Source of the DNA: Polyodon spathula
Taxonomy: Eukaryota; Chordata; Actinopteri; Acipenseriformes; Polyodontidae
Assembly: GCF_017654505.1 (NCBI RefSeq)
Contig: NC_054541.1
Span: 50,247,986 to 50,311,985 of the forward strand
Length of the DNA stretch: 64,000 bases
Direction of reading: 5' to 3'
Below, piece by piece: positions 11,217-21,974 of this stretch. The notes under the pieces are model-generated. The model saw only the letters and a list, made by a program, of their open reading frames with translations. It searched no databases and was not told where the DNA came from. The translations under genes and the position numbers were made by a program. The first letter of the stretch is position 1. Every line of letters begins with the position of its first letter.

Positions 11217-12224
11217 ACCATATGTTTACAACCATTAATGATACACTTTTTTAATTATATGTTGGTACAAAAAAAAAACAATATTATATCAGGATGTTTC
11301 AGACTACAAGCCCTTCTTCTGTTTTGATAGATTTCTATTGGCTTGATTCTAGATGTAATTCAATAGAAATGTCCATATTTACACAAGAGCTTATGCTCTT
11401 AAAAATGAATATCTTAGGAAGCAGATGAAATTAAGATGAAAACTGACAAAATACAATTAAACACACGTCCCTTTAAGAGTCATAAATAATATTTTTTAAA
11501 AGAATATACAATGCCAATTCTAACACCTGCACAGGCACCTGTTTCTTTTTTTCCCTTCCAGGGTGAAACTGCTAACATGACTGACACAGGAACAGCCAGG
11601 ACACATTTAATCAAACCAAGGAACGAGCGCGGCCAGGAACTTCCATTACTGCCTGCTCCCAACCTGAAACAGGTCTGCTTTCATCTAGGCTCGTCTGCTC
11701 TTCATTTCAGCTGGATTTGGTTGCGGTAGAAAATGTAAAAAAGGCTGAGATAATAACAGTGAAACAGCTGCTCACCAAAATGAAACAGGAATCCCAGATT
11801 CTCAAACCTCTCCCGTCTCTAATGAAACCTGATTTGGAGTGGTTATGTTTTTAATCTGGTTCTAACTTTCTGATGAAGGTGCTGCTGTAATTATAACTAG
11901 GAGACCCACATATCTTACAGCCTTTCCATTTAAAATTAAAAGCAGAAATGGTGATAGCAAAACCAGCCGTCATGCCATGGACACGATGAGGCCGTTTGAA
12001 ATGTCTGTGCTGCGTGATGTCTTCTGTTAGAAGCAGAGTCATTTCATATTATTAAATCAGGATTAAAAACTCACTTTGTCAGATGAGCATTTCACACAAA
12101 ATCTTCAAAGTGTTCTTTCTCTTTCTCTACAGAGATTTGTTGTTTTGATTAATTTTTTGAGCACTTTTTCATGTTCGTGTTTTTTAATTGTTTGAATTCA
12201 TTTTATTGTATTGTTGGTTTTTAT

Positions 12225-12285
12225 TGACTTGTAAAGCGCTTTGAGCCACTGTTATATGAAAGACGCTGTATAAATAAATAAGTGT
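12225..12285 (+). mobile_element. 3' tail of a fish SINE/L2-type retroposon
   Basis: The segment GTAAAGCGCTTTGAG, then GACGCTGTATAAATAAATAA, is the characteristic 3' end shared by L2-type LINEs and their partner SINEs in fish. Only the tail is recognisable. The assignment rests on remembered consensus, not on a search. Confidence 0.5.
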
Positions 12286-14188
12286 GCTTACTTTGTGTTG
12301 ATAATAAGATCTACATTGACGTTGTCACTTTTCCGATATACTGTACAGATTACCTCTTGTGTCTCACCTCTCTATAAAACAGTCCTATCATCTTTCTGTA
12401 CATTCCTATTCCATTCTAAATGGAAATTTGTTTTAAACCCCCTCCAACATAAGATGTGCTGTGCACTCAGAAGAGAAAGCCTCCATGATTTGAAGTGTGT
12501 TGCAATGTAATGTGTTGTTCATTAATAGGTAATCACACAGGTTTGCTGTATTATCTCTTAATGCATGTGAACTGTAATGTTACAGGCTCGATATATATAC
12601 ATTTGTGTTTATTGCTTGTCTATTACATGACAGCAATGTCTGCTGTTCGTTGCCCAAGTTCCCTATAAAACTCCTGTATCGTATCAATTGCAATGCTTTG
12701 CAATAAAAACGCTAAGATTGAAACAGTTATTTTATAGCTCGTGCTCACAATTAATCTGCAGATTATGTGGCTGGCTATATTGTCTTTTGTACTCTAATTT
12801 CCTCCCTGCTAACAGCTTTACAAGCTCGGCTTTTTTAAACTGATTAAAGAGTGATTATGAATCCATGCTATAAAGTTGAAAGCTGGTCCTTCTCGTGATG
12901 TTTAATGGGTTTTTTTTTTATTTCCTCAAGTCTGTATTAAAAGGGGATAACAACATGATAGCAGTTATGAGCTGAAAATCCTGCCACTACTCAAAATGAA
13001 TCACCTTTCCGACGTTTAACATGCTTTTGTCAAAGGAAAGTGTGTTTGAAAACAATCATTGGAATATTGATACGCTTTTGATGCCATGGTTGCCACTCAT
13101 TTATTTCTCTTTCCACAGAATGTCTTTGAGATGTCGTTCGCTATCTAGTTGATGATGCAATGATCTGCTGTTCCTTTCTATTCAAACCTGCAGGCATCAG
13201 GGTATCTAGTCTATTTATCCATTTATTTTCTTTTATTTTTTTACACTGGTCTTTTTTTTTTTCTTTCTAAAACCACACACGTTAGCTCCTCCATGGTGTG
13301 TCTGTTCCTTGTGTTGGTTCATTTTCTTCTTTGTTTGTTCTATTTGGTAGGTGGTTCTGTATTCTTTTATATAATGATGTTCCTGTCTCTCCTACAGATT
13401 TTATTGGATTACATTTTATGCAAAATATATCATATACAAGGTTGCTATCCTTGCATGATGGATTTTAAGACTGAATATTTATTTTCTTTATTTTTATCTT
13501 TACCAATATATTTGCACACTTTACATGTACTTTTATCGGTTTTAATGTCCCTTAATATATCTATGATCCCTTTATGTTTACTGTGGACTAAAATGTCAGC
13601 CAAATTTGCATCCCTTCTAAAAGCTACGATCGTCGATTTCGGAAATATTTTTTTCATTTTTTTGAATTAAGTATATGTAAATGCTTCCAATTTTTTTTTT
13701 TTAAATGTTGGGTAATCATTTAGAATATGTAATTATTAATGGTACTCTCTTAATCCTCTGGGGAAAATGTGAACAAATAAATAACAAAATCTACAAACAC
13801 GCACACTTTCTACTTTTTTCCTACAGTTTCTCACAAGCTATCTGTGAGATTTTGCAGGTTCACAAATTTTAGATAAGTGACTTAATAAAAAGAAAAAAGG
13901 GACAAACAGAAAAAACGAACAGCGGTGTGCACAACCGTTATTATTTAATACGAACCGATGTCTCCCAGGGAGCACCATCTATAGGAGATGTTCCTTCCAC
14001 TGACTGTTTATCTTGCTGCATTTAGAATGTCGTAATCTCAAAAACATTAACATTTATAAATTTCTTTCAAGGCTTTACTACAGCTTTGCCAAGCTTTACT
14101 ATATACCAACAGATCTGCAGTGGAAGTCCCAGTGTAACCCAGTAGAACAAACTCAAAGAAATAATACAAGGGCAGGCTGGCCACTCAC

Positions 14189-14478
14189 CGGGATCTCTGT
14201 CCTGAAGGCACCCCACATGTGGTGGGTGATCCCGTTTCAGGCGTCCTGGTGCCTGGTTCGCCCCTGGGACCCCTTGTCTACCCCCACGCCAGGGTACCTG
14301 CAGGCTCCTGTCTGGGGATCTCCGGAGGGGAGGCAGTCTGCTGGCTCTCCGCAGCTCCTCTTCACAGACAGACATGCGAGGCACAAGCAGAGGCGGTGGT
14401 GGAGGAGAGAAGCAGCAGCCCAGCCCCTCTGGATGGTAATCACTGCCCCAGGTGGCTGCATCACTGATAAGCCTCTCC
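14189..14478 (-). CDS. candidate exon 4, unknown gene
   Basis: A GC-rich block on the minus strand ending in ATCCCG followed by the donor GTGAGT. With an acceptor ending ...GGGAGCAG (exon 290 bp), one frame is open throughout: one leading base, 96 codons, one trailing base. The peptide includes GLGCCFSPPPPPLLVPRMSV and RRASRLPPLRRSPDRSLQ, so it would be a proline/arginine-rich, low-complexity segment. Entry and exit phases fit candidate exons 3 and 5. A stronger-looking acceptor (GGTTAACTGGCAG, exon to 14501) instead opens a different frame that ends in a stop near 14237 and also fits exon 3 by phase. That gives an alternative terminal exon. Product unknown. Confidence 0.33.
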
Positions 14479-14611
14479 CTGCTCCCTTAGGGGCTTCCAA
14501 CCTGCCAGTTAACCAGGGAGAGAAAAGAATCAGAAAAAGGAACCAAAGCAGAAATCAATTAGGCTGTCTTTGGATCGCTGCACACACACTGCTGCCTAAT
14601 CCCTCATATTA

Positions 14612-15612
14612 ATGTATGAATGAATATGTGCATGTAGATATGTATGAATGTGTGCATGTAGATATGTAGATATGTATGAATGAATGTGTGCATGTAGATA
14701 TGTATGAATGTGTACATGTAGATATGTATGAATGAATGTGTGCATGTAGATATGTATGAATGAATGTGTGCATGTAGATATGTATGAATGAATGTGTGCA
14801 TGTAGATATGTATGAATGAATGTGTGTATGTAGATATGTATGAATGAATGTGTACATGTAGATATGTATGAATGAATGTGTGCATGTAGATATGTATGAA
14901 TGAATGTGTGCATGTAGATATGTAGATATGTATGAATGAATGTGTGCATGTAGATATGTATGAATGAATGTGTGCATGTAGATATGTATGAATGAATGTG
15001 AATGTGTGCATGTAGATATGTATGAATGAATGTGTACATGTAGATATGTATGAATGAATGTGTACATGTAGATATGTATGAATGAATGTGTACATGTAGA
15101 TATGTAGATATGTATGAATGTGTGCATGTAGATATGTATGAATGAATGTGTGTATGTAGATATGTATGAATGAATGTGTGCATGTAGATATGTATGAATG
15201 AATGTGTGCATGTAGATATGTATGAATGAATGTGTGCATGTAGATATGTATGAATGAATGTGTGCATGTAGATATGTATGAATGAATGTGTACATGTAGA
15301 TATGTATGAATGAATGTGTGTATGTAGATATGTATGAATGAATGTGTGCATGTAGATATGTATGAATGAATGTGTGCATGTAGATATGTATGAATGAATG
15401 TGTGCATGTAGATATGTATGAATGAATGTGTGTATGTAGATATGTATGTAGATATGAATGAATGAATGTATGTAGATATGTATGAATGAATGTGTGTATG
15501 TAGATATGTATGAATGAATGTGTGCATGTAGATATGTATATGAATGTGTGTATGTAGATATGTATGAATGAATGTGTACATGTAGATATGTATGAATGAA
15601 TGTGTGTATGAT
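14612..15612 (-). repeat. 28-bp minisatellite
   Basis: About 36 units of 28 bp, core TGAATGTGTGCATGTAGATA followed by TGTATGAA. Because 28 is not a multiple of 3 and the unit has no stop on the minus strand, all three minus frames are open for 300-390 codons (HSYISTCTHSFIHIYM-type peptides). This is a by-product of the repeat and not a gene. Confidence 0.95.
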
Positions 15613-15627
15613 ACACACTTTCAAACT

Positions 15628-15653
15628 CACACACACACACACACACACACACA
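15628..15653. repeat. (CA)n microsatellite
   Basis: A run of about 12 CA dinucleotides directly after the 28-bp array. Confidence 0.95.
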
Positions 15654-18600
15654 GAAAAGGTCAGCTTGATAAAAGTTGGGGCAGATGGTTCCATCCTGAC
15701 ATTTCCGGTAAGAATGAATGAGATACAATAGCATCGCCCCGGCTTTGTGGATTTCTTGGAATTAGCCGTTTTCTTTCTTCTCTTCAAAAGGAAGCTTTTA
15801 GATCCTTCCCTTCCCCGGTTTCCATAGTGATTTCAGGGTGGTGGTTGCTGATTTTTTCATTTGTTTTCAGAGAGAAGGAGAGAGGAAGAGTAAAGCAGGT
15901 CTGCGTGTGTGTTGGTGGCTGTGTCTTTGTGTGTTTCATCAGGGTGTCTGTCTCAGTGCAGGGGTGTGGGTTAGGAGGGGTCTGTCTGTCTGAATGGCTG
16001 TGTCTCTGTGTCTGTCTGTGCCTCTACATATCTTCGTACGTCATTTAGAACTGTGTTAAATCACAAGACAGTGCAGGGAAAAAGGGGTGCATGAAGAAAT
16101 CCATGTGATATCAGCCCCATGAACATTTGTTCTGATGAAAGAGTCTCTGCAGGGAACCCCTGCACACTATGCTAAGCCACTGTTAGAACTAGTCCTGGTT
16201 AGAACACACACATGGGATGTGATTAAGAGTTAGCAACCCGTGTTAAAATGTGTGTATGGTTGTCTCCTCATAATGCTTACACTTGCCTGGTGCAACTACA
16301 AGTAACAAAAATGTCCTTGGCGATGGGATGCTGTTAAATGGAGCAGGTCCAATTCACCTGAGGAACATGTGCCAACGCTACTGCACAATAGCTACTAGTG
16401 TATTTTCAAAACAGATTTCCAAGAGACCCTTTTTAATGCTTCCCAGGAGAGGAGCATTAAAAACAACGCGGTGTGATTAGTGAACTGCAGGTAAAGCTGC
16501 AGGCTCTGTCAATACAAATCAGTTAGTGACGAGACACACACAGAAATGTGGGGCAGCGGAACGAGGGTCCTGAGGTTGCGGGAGTATCCACTGGTTGAAG
16601 GCGAGGAATTTCAGGACAGAAAAGAAACGTTAAAGAAAAACACCATCTTCCAAGACGCCATCCCGAGAGTGTAAATTCAGGGCAGTCTGTGTGCTCCTAG
16701 TCTGACATGAAAGATAATGCGGCACTTCATCTTGGTAGACTTGTGAATAAAAATAAAATAAAATGTACGCTTTGAATTCTGTCCAGCGATAATCATTCAT
16801 GCCCCCATGCATGCAGATAAATGATAGAGAACCATTGGGGCAGTAAATCAGGGTTACATTGAGCCAAAAGGGTTTGAGAAGCATGACTGACTAACCTGAA
16901 GTAGAATACCACGATTATCAGGAAACGCAATGGATACGTTTTTGCTTCAGTTCAGAGTTTGCATCCGTTTTATTTCACATTTAACACAGCTGGTGTCAGA
17001 GACTGCAAAGAACAACTCCAGCTGAGGTTCTTGGGAATTGTACAGTTTCTGGAAGTCAGCTTCAGTTATTTGTTCAAGGCACTGGCTACTCTTTGAGAAA
17101 ATGTGGCAAACAATGAAAGGTGTCATACAAACTCCTGGGCAAGAACCGAACACCTGCTGCAGAAAGCACGATGATATGGAAGAACAAAGTGACACCAGGA
17201 TCAGTGCCATGTTTAAAAGGACATCACTTCCACTACATCTTCGATCAGCATCTCAGCCTCCTGTAAGTCAACAATCAAAGGGCTGGGATGACGGCAAAGC
17301 CGGAGAGCGAAGGGCAAGCAATCTGCAGACAAGAACCCAACACTAAAATTGCACCTTGTACTCTGTTCAGCCAGGCTCAAGTCCTAACCATCATTTCCCA
17401 GTTTAGATGGCCCCTTCTGGAGGCTTTATTTGCAGTGCAGAGATTAAAGTAGCAACAGACAATGCAGTGTGTCCGTCCTGAGGCATGATACGAACAGACA
17501 GTGGAGCAGGAGAGGAAAACAGGGGAGGACTAGCAGGACATCAGACACAGAAACCTGTGCAGGGCTTACAGCCAAGATGTAAAAACTTTATACAAGGCGG
17601 CTGCCACATTTACAAGCGCTTGTAAACAAACACTAACTGCAGAAAATGCATTCATTTAGCCCAATTAACAAAGAAAAAGAACCATCTAGGAACCAACTCC
17701 AATCGAACATCAGTAAAAATAACCATAGAAAATTGTGCGACCTTGTCAACCCATTCCACACCCTCACCACTCTCTGTGTAAACAGTGTCTCCTACCCCCT
17801 GAGCCCACTTAAGAAGCACCAAGCTGGGCTCCCAATGCTGTTCGTGGTATCCGTGGTACAGAAAAGCAGGCTCCATCATATCAGTAGTAATCTTTCGACT
17901 CACAAGAGATTCCTGCAAAAAAGCTTTGGAAACCTTTGTGTACAGTTTCCCCCCCCCCCAACTTTTGAAATCGGAACTTGAAATAATGTGATGAAAAACA
18001 AAGTGAAGTACGCGATCTGGGATGAGGTTTTTAGTTTGCTTGTCGTCAAGGTTACCGCTACAAAACAAAACACGCTTGAGACTGACAAGCTCATTGAAAG
18101 TGCGAGCACGCCGGCGATCCTTTCTGTCTTTCAGGCAAAGTTTTTCTTTTGATAAGAGCGCGTAGCCTGTCGCTGCACTTCTCAGATGCACTGTGTTCTG
18201 TGCATTAGTGCTTCCTCAGAAAAGCTAGGCAGCTTTAAAAATGCGGATTTAAGATACACTGGGAGCTTACAGAGCTGGTATGAAGGGGCGAAGGGGTTGT
18301 TGCTTTCAATACTTTAAAAAACTGAAACAGCTTTATTTACCACTGCCAAAACTGCGCACCTTCCCATGAGGGTCCATACATACTGAACTGGCTGCACATC
18401 AGTTTATACATACAGAGCACAACATGTTTCATGTTTACATACAGTGTTAGCAACTACTTGGTTTAGAGATAGCACTTCCTTTGTTAATATTAAATAGGCC
18501 CCACGTGGCCCTTCATTTCTATATATATATTTTTAAATGTATTTTTTTTATTTAAAATGTAGAGTGCCTGATTATTTCCTCCCTGCTTTTCTCCCCAGCT

Positions 18601-19045
18601 CTGAAATGTTGAATTAAGTTCCCTCACCGTGGCTCAGGAGAACAGGAGGTCCCAGGACTATCCTAACCAAGCTTCTCTGGTTCTCAGTTAAAATGTGCTC
18701 GGGACACCTGCACTGTATGTTCTTACATTCTGTGAGTTAATGCAGACAGACATGCATCTCTTACACCCCACATTCGCATTCACTCAGTGACTTGTGCAAT
18801 GAATATTCAAACCCGGGCTCATATCACAGGATCATCAGCTCCCTAGACATGTTAAACTCCAATATCCCTGTGGTGGAGACTTGCATTCCCAGAGGGAAAA
18901 AACAGAGGCATATTATTACTGACACATAGCTGCATGATGATAAAGATTATAGACTGGTTTGGAATTAAATGCCAGAGACAATTACTTAGACACTAAGCAC
19001 TGCTGATTGTATCAGGTCTTACTGATAAAAACAAATAAGCAGTTT
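15654..19045. other. mostly unannotated non-coding sequence
   Basis: Apart from a LINE scrap at about 17740-17810 no feature is assigned. A minus-strand frame at 16947-17210 (87 codons, includes ITEADFQKLYNSQEPQLELF) reads like protein and overlaps an AATAAA, but I recognise no family. A 179-codon minus frame at 17652-18191 overlaps the LINE scrap out of frame and is probably fortuitous. Confidence 0.35.
17740..17810 (-). mobile_element. CR1/L2-group LINE ORF2 3' fragment
   Basis: On the minus strand, GGTAGGAGACACTGTTTACA, then CAGAGAGTGGTGAGGGTGTG, aligns with the C-terminal coding region of the LINE at 38951-43197 (around 42995-43040 there). Only about 70 bp is recognisable. Confidence 0.55.
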
Positions 19046-19083
19046 CAATAAATAAATAAATAAATAAATAAATAGACAAATAA
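19046..19083. repeat. (AAAT)n microsatellite
   Basis: About eight tandem AAAT units immediately upstream of the 25-bp array. Confidence 0.9.
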
Positions 19084-19129
19084 AAGCAATGTCTGTGAGT
19101 GCAGCTACAGGACGTCCTGCTGCTGGAAT

Positions 19130-19936
19130 TGATGATACAGCGAGGCAGGTAAAAGAATGAATACAGCGAGGCAGGTAAAAGATGGATACAGCGAGGCAGG
19201 TAAAAGAATGAATACAGCGAGGCAGGTAAAAGATGGATACAGCGAGGCAGGTAAAAGATGGATACAGCGAGGCAGGTAAAAGATGGATACAGCGAGGCAG
19301 GTAAAAGATGGATACAGCGAGGCAGGTAAAAGATGGATACAGCGAGGCAGGTAAAAGATGGATACAGCGAGGCATGGATACAGCGAGGCAGGTAAAAGAT
19401 GGATACAGCGAGGCAGGTAAAAGAATGAATACAGCGAGGCAGGTAAAAGATGGATACAGCGAGGCAGGTAAAAGATGGATACAGCGAGGCAGGTAAAAGA
19501 TGGATACAGCGAGGCAGGTAAAAGATGGATACAGCGAGGCAGGTAAAATAATGGATACAGCGAGGCAGGTAAAAGATGGATACAGCGAGGCAGGTAAAAT
19601 AATGGATACAGCGAGGCAGGTAAAAGATGGATACAGCGAGGCAGGTAAAATAATGGATACAGCGAGGCAGGTAAAATAATGGATACAGCGAGGCAGGTAA
19701 AAGATGGATACGGCGAGGCAGGTAAAATAATGGATACAGCGAGGCAGGTAAAAGATGGATACAGCGAGGCAGGTAAAAGATGGATACAGCGAGGCAGGTA
19801 AAAGAATGGATACAGCGAGGCAGGTAAAAGAATGGATACAGCGAGGCAGGTAAAAGATGGATACAGCGAGGCAGGTAAAATAATGGATACAGCGAGGCAG
19901 GTAAAAGATGGATACAGCGAGGCAGGTAAAAGATGG
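19130..19936 (+). repeat. 25-bp minisatellite
   Basis: About 32 units of 25-26 bp, core GGATACAGCGAGGCAGGTAA followed by AAGAT. The unit holds GCAG|GTAAAA, a moderate 5' splice-site match on the plus strand. Minus-strand open frames (LPASLYPSFTCLAVSIF) are artefacts of the repeat. Confidence 0.95.
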
Positions 19937-20276
19937 TATGTGGCTCCGTCCACAATTGGATTAACCTATGTCGTTCCCGTGGATACATCGAGGCGTCTGC
20001 TCTAAGTCAGTCACTAAGTCGTCAGCGAACGGGTCATTAGACACACAGATTACACCCCCCCCCCCCCCCCCCCCCCCCAAACAATACAATAACATCGAGA
20101 TTTATCAAGCATCGAGATTCTGGCAGATTTCAGCACTGCCTTGTTAATTCCCTTTTAATTACTTTTTTTTGCGGTAGGGCTAGATTGTTGTTCTGTTGAC
20201 CTTCCTTCTCATAGCGTGAATAAACAGTGCACTTATTTGTCAGATCAAATCCCTTGCTCAGGGCTACAATTAAATT

Positions 20277-20283
<7 letters not shown>
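19937..20283. other. unannotated spacer with a poly-C run
   Basis: A tract of about 24 C residues lies at 20055-20078. Nothing else is recognised. Confidence 0.6.

Positions 20284-20339
<56 letters not shown>
20284..20339. repeat. (TA)n microsatellite, insertion site of a Tc1 element
   Basis: A pure TA run of about 28 units abutting the left end of the Tc1 transposon. A shorter TA run abuts its right end (about 21957-21974), so the element probably inserted into a TA microsatellite. Tc1/mariner elements target TA. Confidence 0.9.
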
Positions 20340-20341
<2 letters not shown>

Positions 20342-20344
<3 letters not shown>

Positions 20345-21956
20345 CTCTGGAAAAAATTAAGAGACCACTGCAAAATTATCAGTTTCTCTGGTTTTACTAT
20401 TTATAGGTATGTGTTTGGGTAAAATGAACATTTTTGTTTTATTCTATAAACTACTGACAACATTTCTCCCAAATTCCAAATAAAAATATTGTCATTTAGA
20501 GCATTTATTTGCAGAAAATTACAACTGGTCAAAATAACAAAAAAAAGATGCAGTGTTGTCAGACCTCGAATAATGCAAAGAAAATAAGTTCAGATTCATT
20601 TTTAAACAACACAATACTAATGTATTAACTTAGGAAGAGTTCAGAAATCAATATTTGGTGGAATAACCCTGATTTTCAATCACAGCTTTCATGCGTCTTG
20701 GCATGCTCTCCACCAGTCTTTCACATTGATGTTGGGTGACTTTATGCCACTCCTGGAGCAAAAATTCAAGCAGCTCGGCTTTGTTTGATGGCTTGTGACC
20801 ATCCATCTTCCTCTTTCAATGGGGTTCGGGACTGGAGATTGGGCTGGCCATGACAGGGTCTTGATCTGGTGGTCCTCCATCCACACCTTGATTGACCTGG
20901 CTGTGTGGCATGGAGCATTGTCCTGCTGGAAAAACCAATCCTCAGAGCTGGGGAACATTGTCAGAGCAGAAGGAAGCAAGTTTTCTTCCAGGACAACCTT
21001 GTACTTGGCTTGATTCATGCGTCCTTCACAAAGACAAATCTGCCCAATTCCAGCCTTGCTGAAGCACCCCCAGATTATCACCGATCCTCCACCACATTTC
21101 ACAGTGGGTGCGAGACACTGTGGCTTGTAGCCCTCTCCAGGTCTCCGTCTAACCAATAGACGACCAGGTGTTGGGCAAAGCTGAAAATTGGACTCATCGG
21201 AGAAGATGACCTTACTCCAGTCCTCTACAGTCCAATACTTATGGTCTTTTGCAAACCTCAGCCTGGCTCTTCTTTGCTTCTGATTGATGAAGGGCTTTTT
21301 TCTACCTTTGCACGACCTCAGCCCTGCCTCTAGGAGCCTGTTTCGAACCGTCCTCGCCGTGCACTTCACCCCAGCTGCCGTTTGCCATTCTTTTTGTAGA
21401 TCACTTGATGTTATCCTATGGTTGCTGAGTGACATTCGAATGGGTTAGCAGTCATCCCGGTCAGTGGAGAGTCGTTTTCGCCCTCTGCCGGTCTGTAGCT
21501 TTGTTGTCCCCAATGTGTGCTGCTTGACCTTGTTCTTATGAACCGCTGTCTTTGAAATTTTAAGGATGGAAGCAACCCGACGCTCACTGTATCCCTCTGC
21601 CAGTAAAGCCAGAACTGAACCATTCTTTTACTCACTCAAAACTTTCCTTTTCAACTCTTTGGGCATGGTCAATAGTTATTTTTTGATTCCAGTTACTTTT
21701 GAGGTACTACTAGCACTGTTTTGCCATCCAGCTGGTCCTATTGCAAGAGGATAGTGATGACCACAGGAGTGGTTTTTATACTTTTCCTCATTAAATAAGA
21801 TTTGGTTCAGGTGATCCCCTAATCAGTACCTCATTCAGTAGAATCAGGTGTGCCTGTGTTGGAATTCAACAGACACTGGAATGGAATGGCTGCCATACAT
21901 GTAGAGATGCTGATTTAAGAAAAATTTGCAGTGATCTCTTAATTTTTTCCAGAGCT
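20342..21956 (-). mobile_element. Tc1-like DNA transposon (defective)
   Basis: Terminal inverted repeats begin AGCTCTGGAAAAAATTAAGA at both ends (left about 20343, right complement at 21956) and are flanked by TA. The total is about 1.6 kb, the usual Tc1 size. The sequence resembles, from memory, a fish Tc1 family also reported in lampreys and thought to have spread horizontally. The single transposase gene on the minus strand is inactivated. Confidence 0.93.
20648..21666 (-). pseudogene. Tc1 transposase pseudogene
   Basis: The minus-strand reading begins with ATG at 21664-21666 and MPKELKRKVLSE, then a premature stop at codon 13. A helix-turn-helix region (EGYSERRVASILKISKTAV) follows, then a second in-frame stop after about 80 codons. 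After that a 248-codon frame covers the second DNA-binding helix and the catalytic core. The DDE residues are visible: Asp in VIFSDESNF, Asp in FFQQDNAPCH, and Glu in NPIE after 34 intervening residues, giving the DD34E signature of Tc1. Directly after that Glu a short deletion (about 19 nt by my recollection of the family) shifts the frame. The C-terminus survives in another frame (KRKMDGHKPSNKAELL...GYSTKY, stop at 20648-20650). It cannot encode an active enzyme. Confidence 0.93.
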
Positions 21957-21974
21957 ATATATATATATATATAA

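Larger units (their letters stand above)
10348..14188. other. AT-rich non-coding stretch with microsatellites
   Basis: It contains an (AAT)n run at about 10644-10726, a (TA)n tract at about 11177-11216 and a SINE/LINE-type tail near 12225-12285. Several short open frames exist (for example 13293-13670, hydrophobic, 125 codons), but they are AT-driven and show no family signature. No gene is recognised. Confidence 0.5.

Noticed and set aside
13293..13670. 125-codon plus-strand membrane protein
   Set aside because: Hydrophobic only because the DNA is T-rich. No family signature.
14013..14612. 199-codon plus-strand gene
   Set aside because: It lies opposite candidate exon 4. Its openness over the GC-rich part is a shadow, and the rest has no family features or start context.
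17652..18191. 179-codon minus-strand gene
   Set aside because: Part of it covers a LINE ORF2 scrap out of frame. It ends in a run of Phe from an A-rich tract, and no family signature is visible.
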